Of a DNA stretch of 15,788 bases, positions 15,635 to 15,788 are shown one piece after another (position 1 is the first letter of the stretch; every line of letters begins with the position of its first letter). The position numbers and the translations under genes are program-made. The notes beneath the pieces are model-generated. The model was given only the letters and a program-made list of their open reading frames with translations. It was not told the DNA's origin and did no database searches. This DNA comes from an uncultured bacterium. GTDB taxonomy: Bacteria; Actinomycetota; Coriobacteriia; Coriobacteriales; Coriobacteriaceae. The stretch is taken from assembly GCA_905216175.1 (NCBI GenBank), contig CAJMSV010000041.1:1-15788 (forward strand). Direction: 5' to 3'.

Positions 15635-15788
15635 ATGGTAAAGATTCGAGAGAAGCAAACCGAGCAGCTCGAGAAGGCTGCCTCCAAGGGGCTCAAGCTC
15701 GGTGGCTGGAAGAAGATGACGTTGTCTTCTAAGATTGCCGCCGTCGTGCTGGTGCTCCGCCTGTTGGAATACAAACAGGGTGCAGACG
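15635..15788 (+). CDS. DppC/OppC-like ABC transporter permease, 5' end only (runs off the right edge)
   Basis: An ATG three bases after the stop of the DppB-like gene opens a frame of 51 codons to the window edge. It has a charged N-terminal tail rich in Lys and Glu (MVKIREKQTEQLEKAASKG), then KKMTLSSKIAAVVLVL, which resembles the start of the first membrane helix of DppC-type permeases. The last residues (RLLEYKQGAD) are not what a first helix should continue with. The gap and operon position support the call more than the sequence does. There is no strong SD visible; coupling to the preceding gene is likely. Confidence 0.6.
   Translation, partial: MVKIREKQTEQLEKAASKGLKLGGWKKMTLSSKIAAVVLVLRLLEYKQGAD

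Noticed and set aside
1..15788. CRISPR arrays, tRNA or rRNA genes, insertion sequences, prophage genes
   Set aside because: No spaced direct repeats, cloverleaf-like sequences, transposase or integrase motifs were seen on either strand.

Overview
The window looks like chromosomal DNA from a gut Coriobacteriia (Actinomycetota), most likely Collinsella or a close relative. This rests on the high GC content, the protein sequence style of UvrA, UvrC and MurJ, and the gene neighbourhood; I could not run a database search, so the genus is an inference. There are ten protein-coding loci. Two of them are interrupted by in-frame stop codons and two run off the window edges.

Left part, minus strand (1-5201). 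Read in the direction of transcription, the order is: an LTA-synthase-like membrane phosphotransferase/sulfatase-fold gene (5201 to 3048, broken by TAG and TAA), a Mrp/NBP35-type P-loop ATPase, a BaiN/YhiN-type flavoprotein whose GTG start abuts the Mrp stop, and a second large FAD-dependent protein cut by the left edge. Mrp has a clear promoter and Shine-Dalgarno (SD) sequence, which together fix its start at 2902. The last flavoprotein has its own TATAAT and a strong hairpin in its leader.

Middle, plus strand (5202-12540). A divergent intergenic region with a near-consensus SOS (LexA) box precedes uvrA. After a terminator-like hairpin come ybaK (Cys-tRNA deacylase), murJ (lipid II flippase) and uvrC, with gaps of 3 and 0 bases, probably one operon. 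The window therefore carries the UvrA damage sensor and the UvrC nuclease of nucleotide excision repair, but not UvrB.

Right part, plus strand (12541-15788). A 363-base intergenic region contains an extended -10 promoter followed by a long leader that folds into nested helices with a three-way junction. It ends in a hairpin that holds the SD sequence of the next gene. That gene encodes a Tat-type lipoprotein, the binding component of a peptide/nickel-type ABC importer, interrupted by a TAG at codon 412. A 14-bp hairpin separates it from a DppB-like permease, which is followed after 3 bases by the beginning of a DppC-like permease.

The observation most worth following up is the structured leader at 12677-12900. 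It looks like an uncharacterised cis-regulatory RNA (riboswitch-like) controlling translation of the ABC importer. The localised clusters of odd codons and stops in two otherwise intact genes are either recent gene decay or consensus errors and should be checked against reads.
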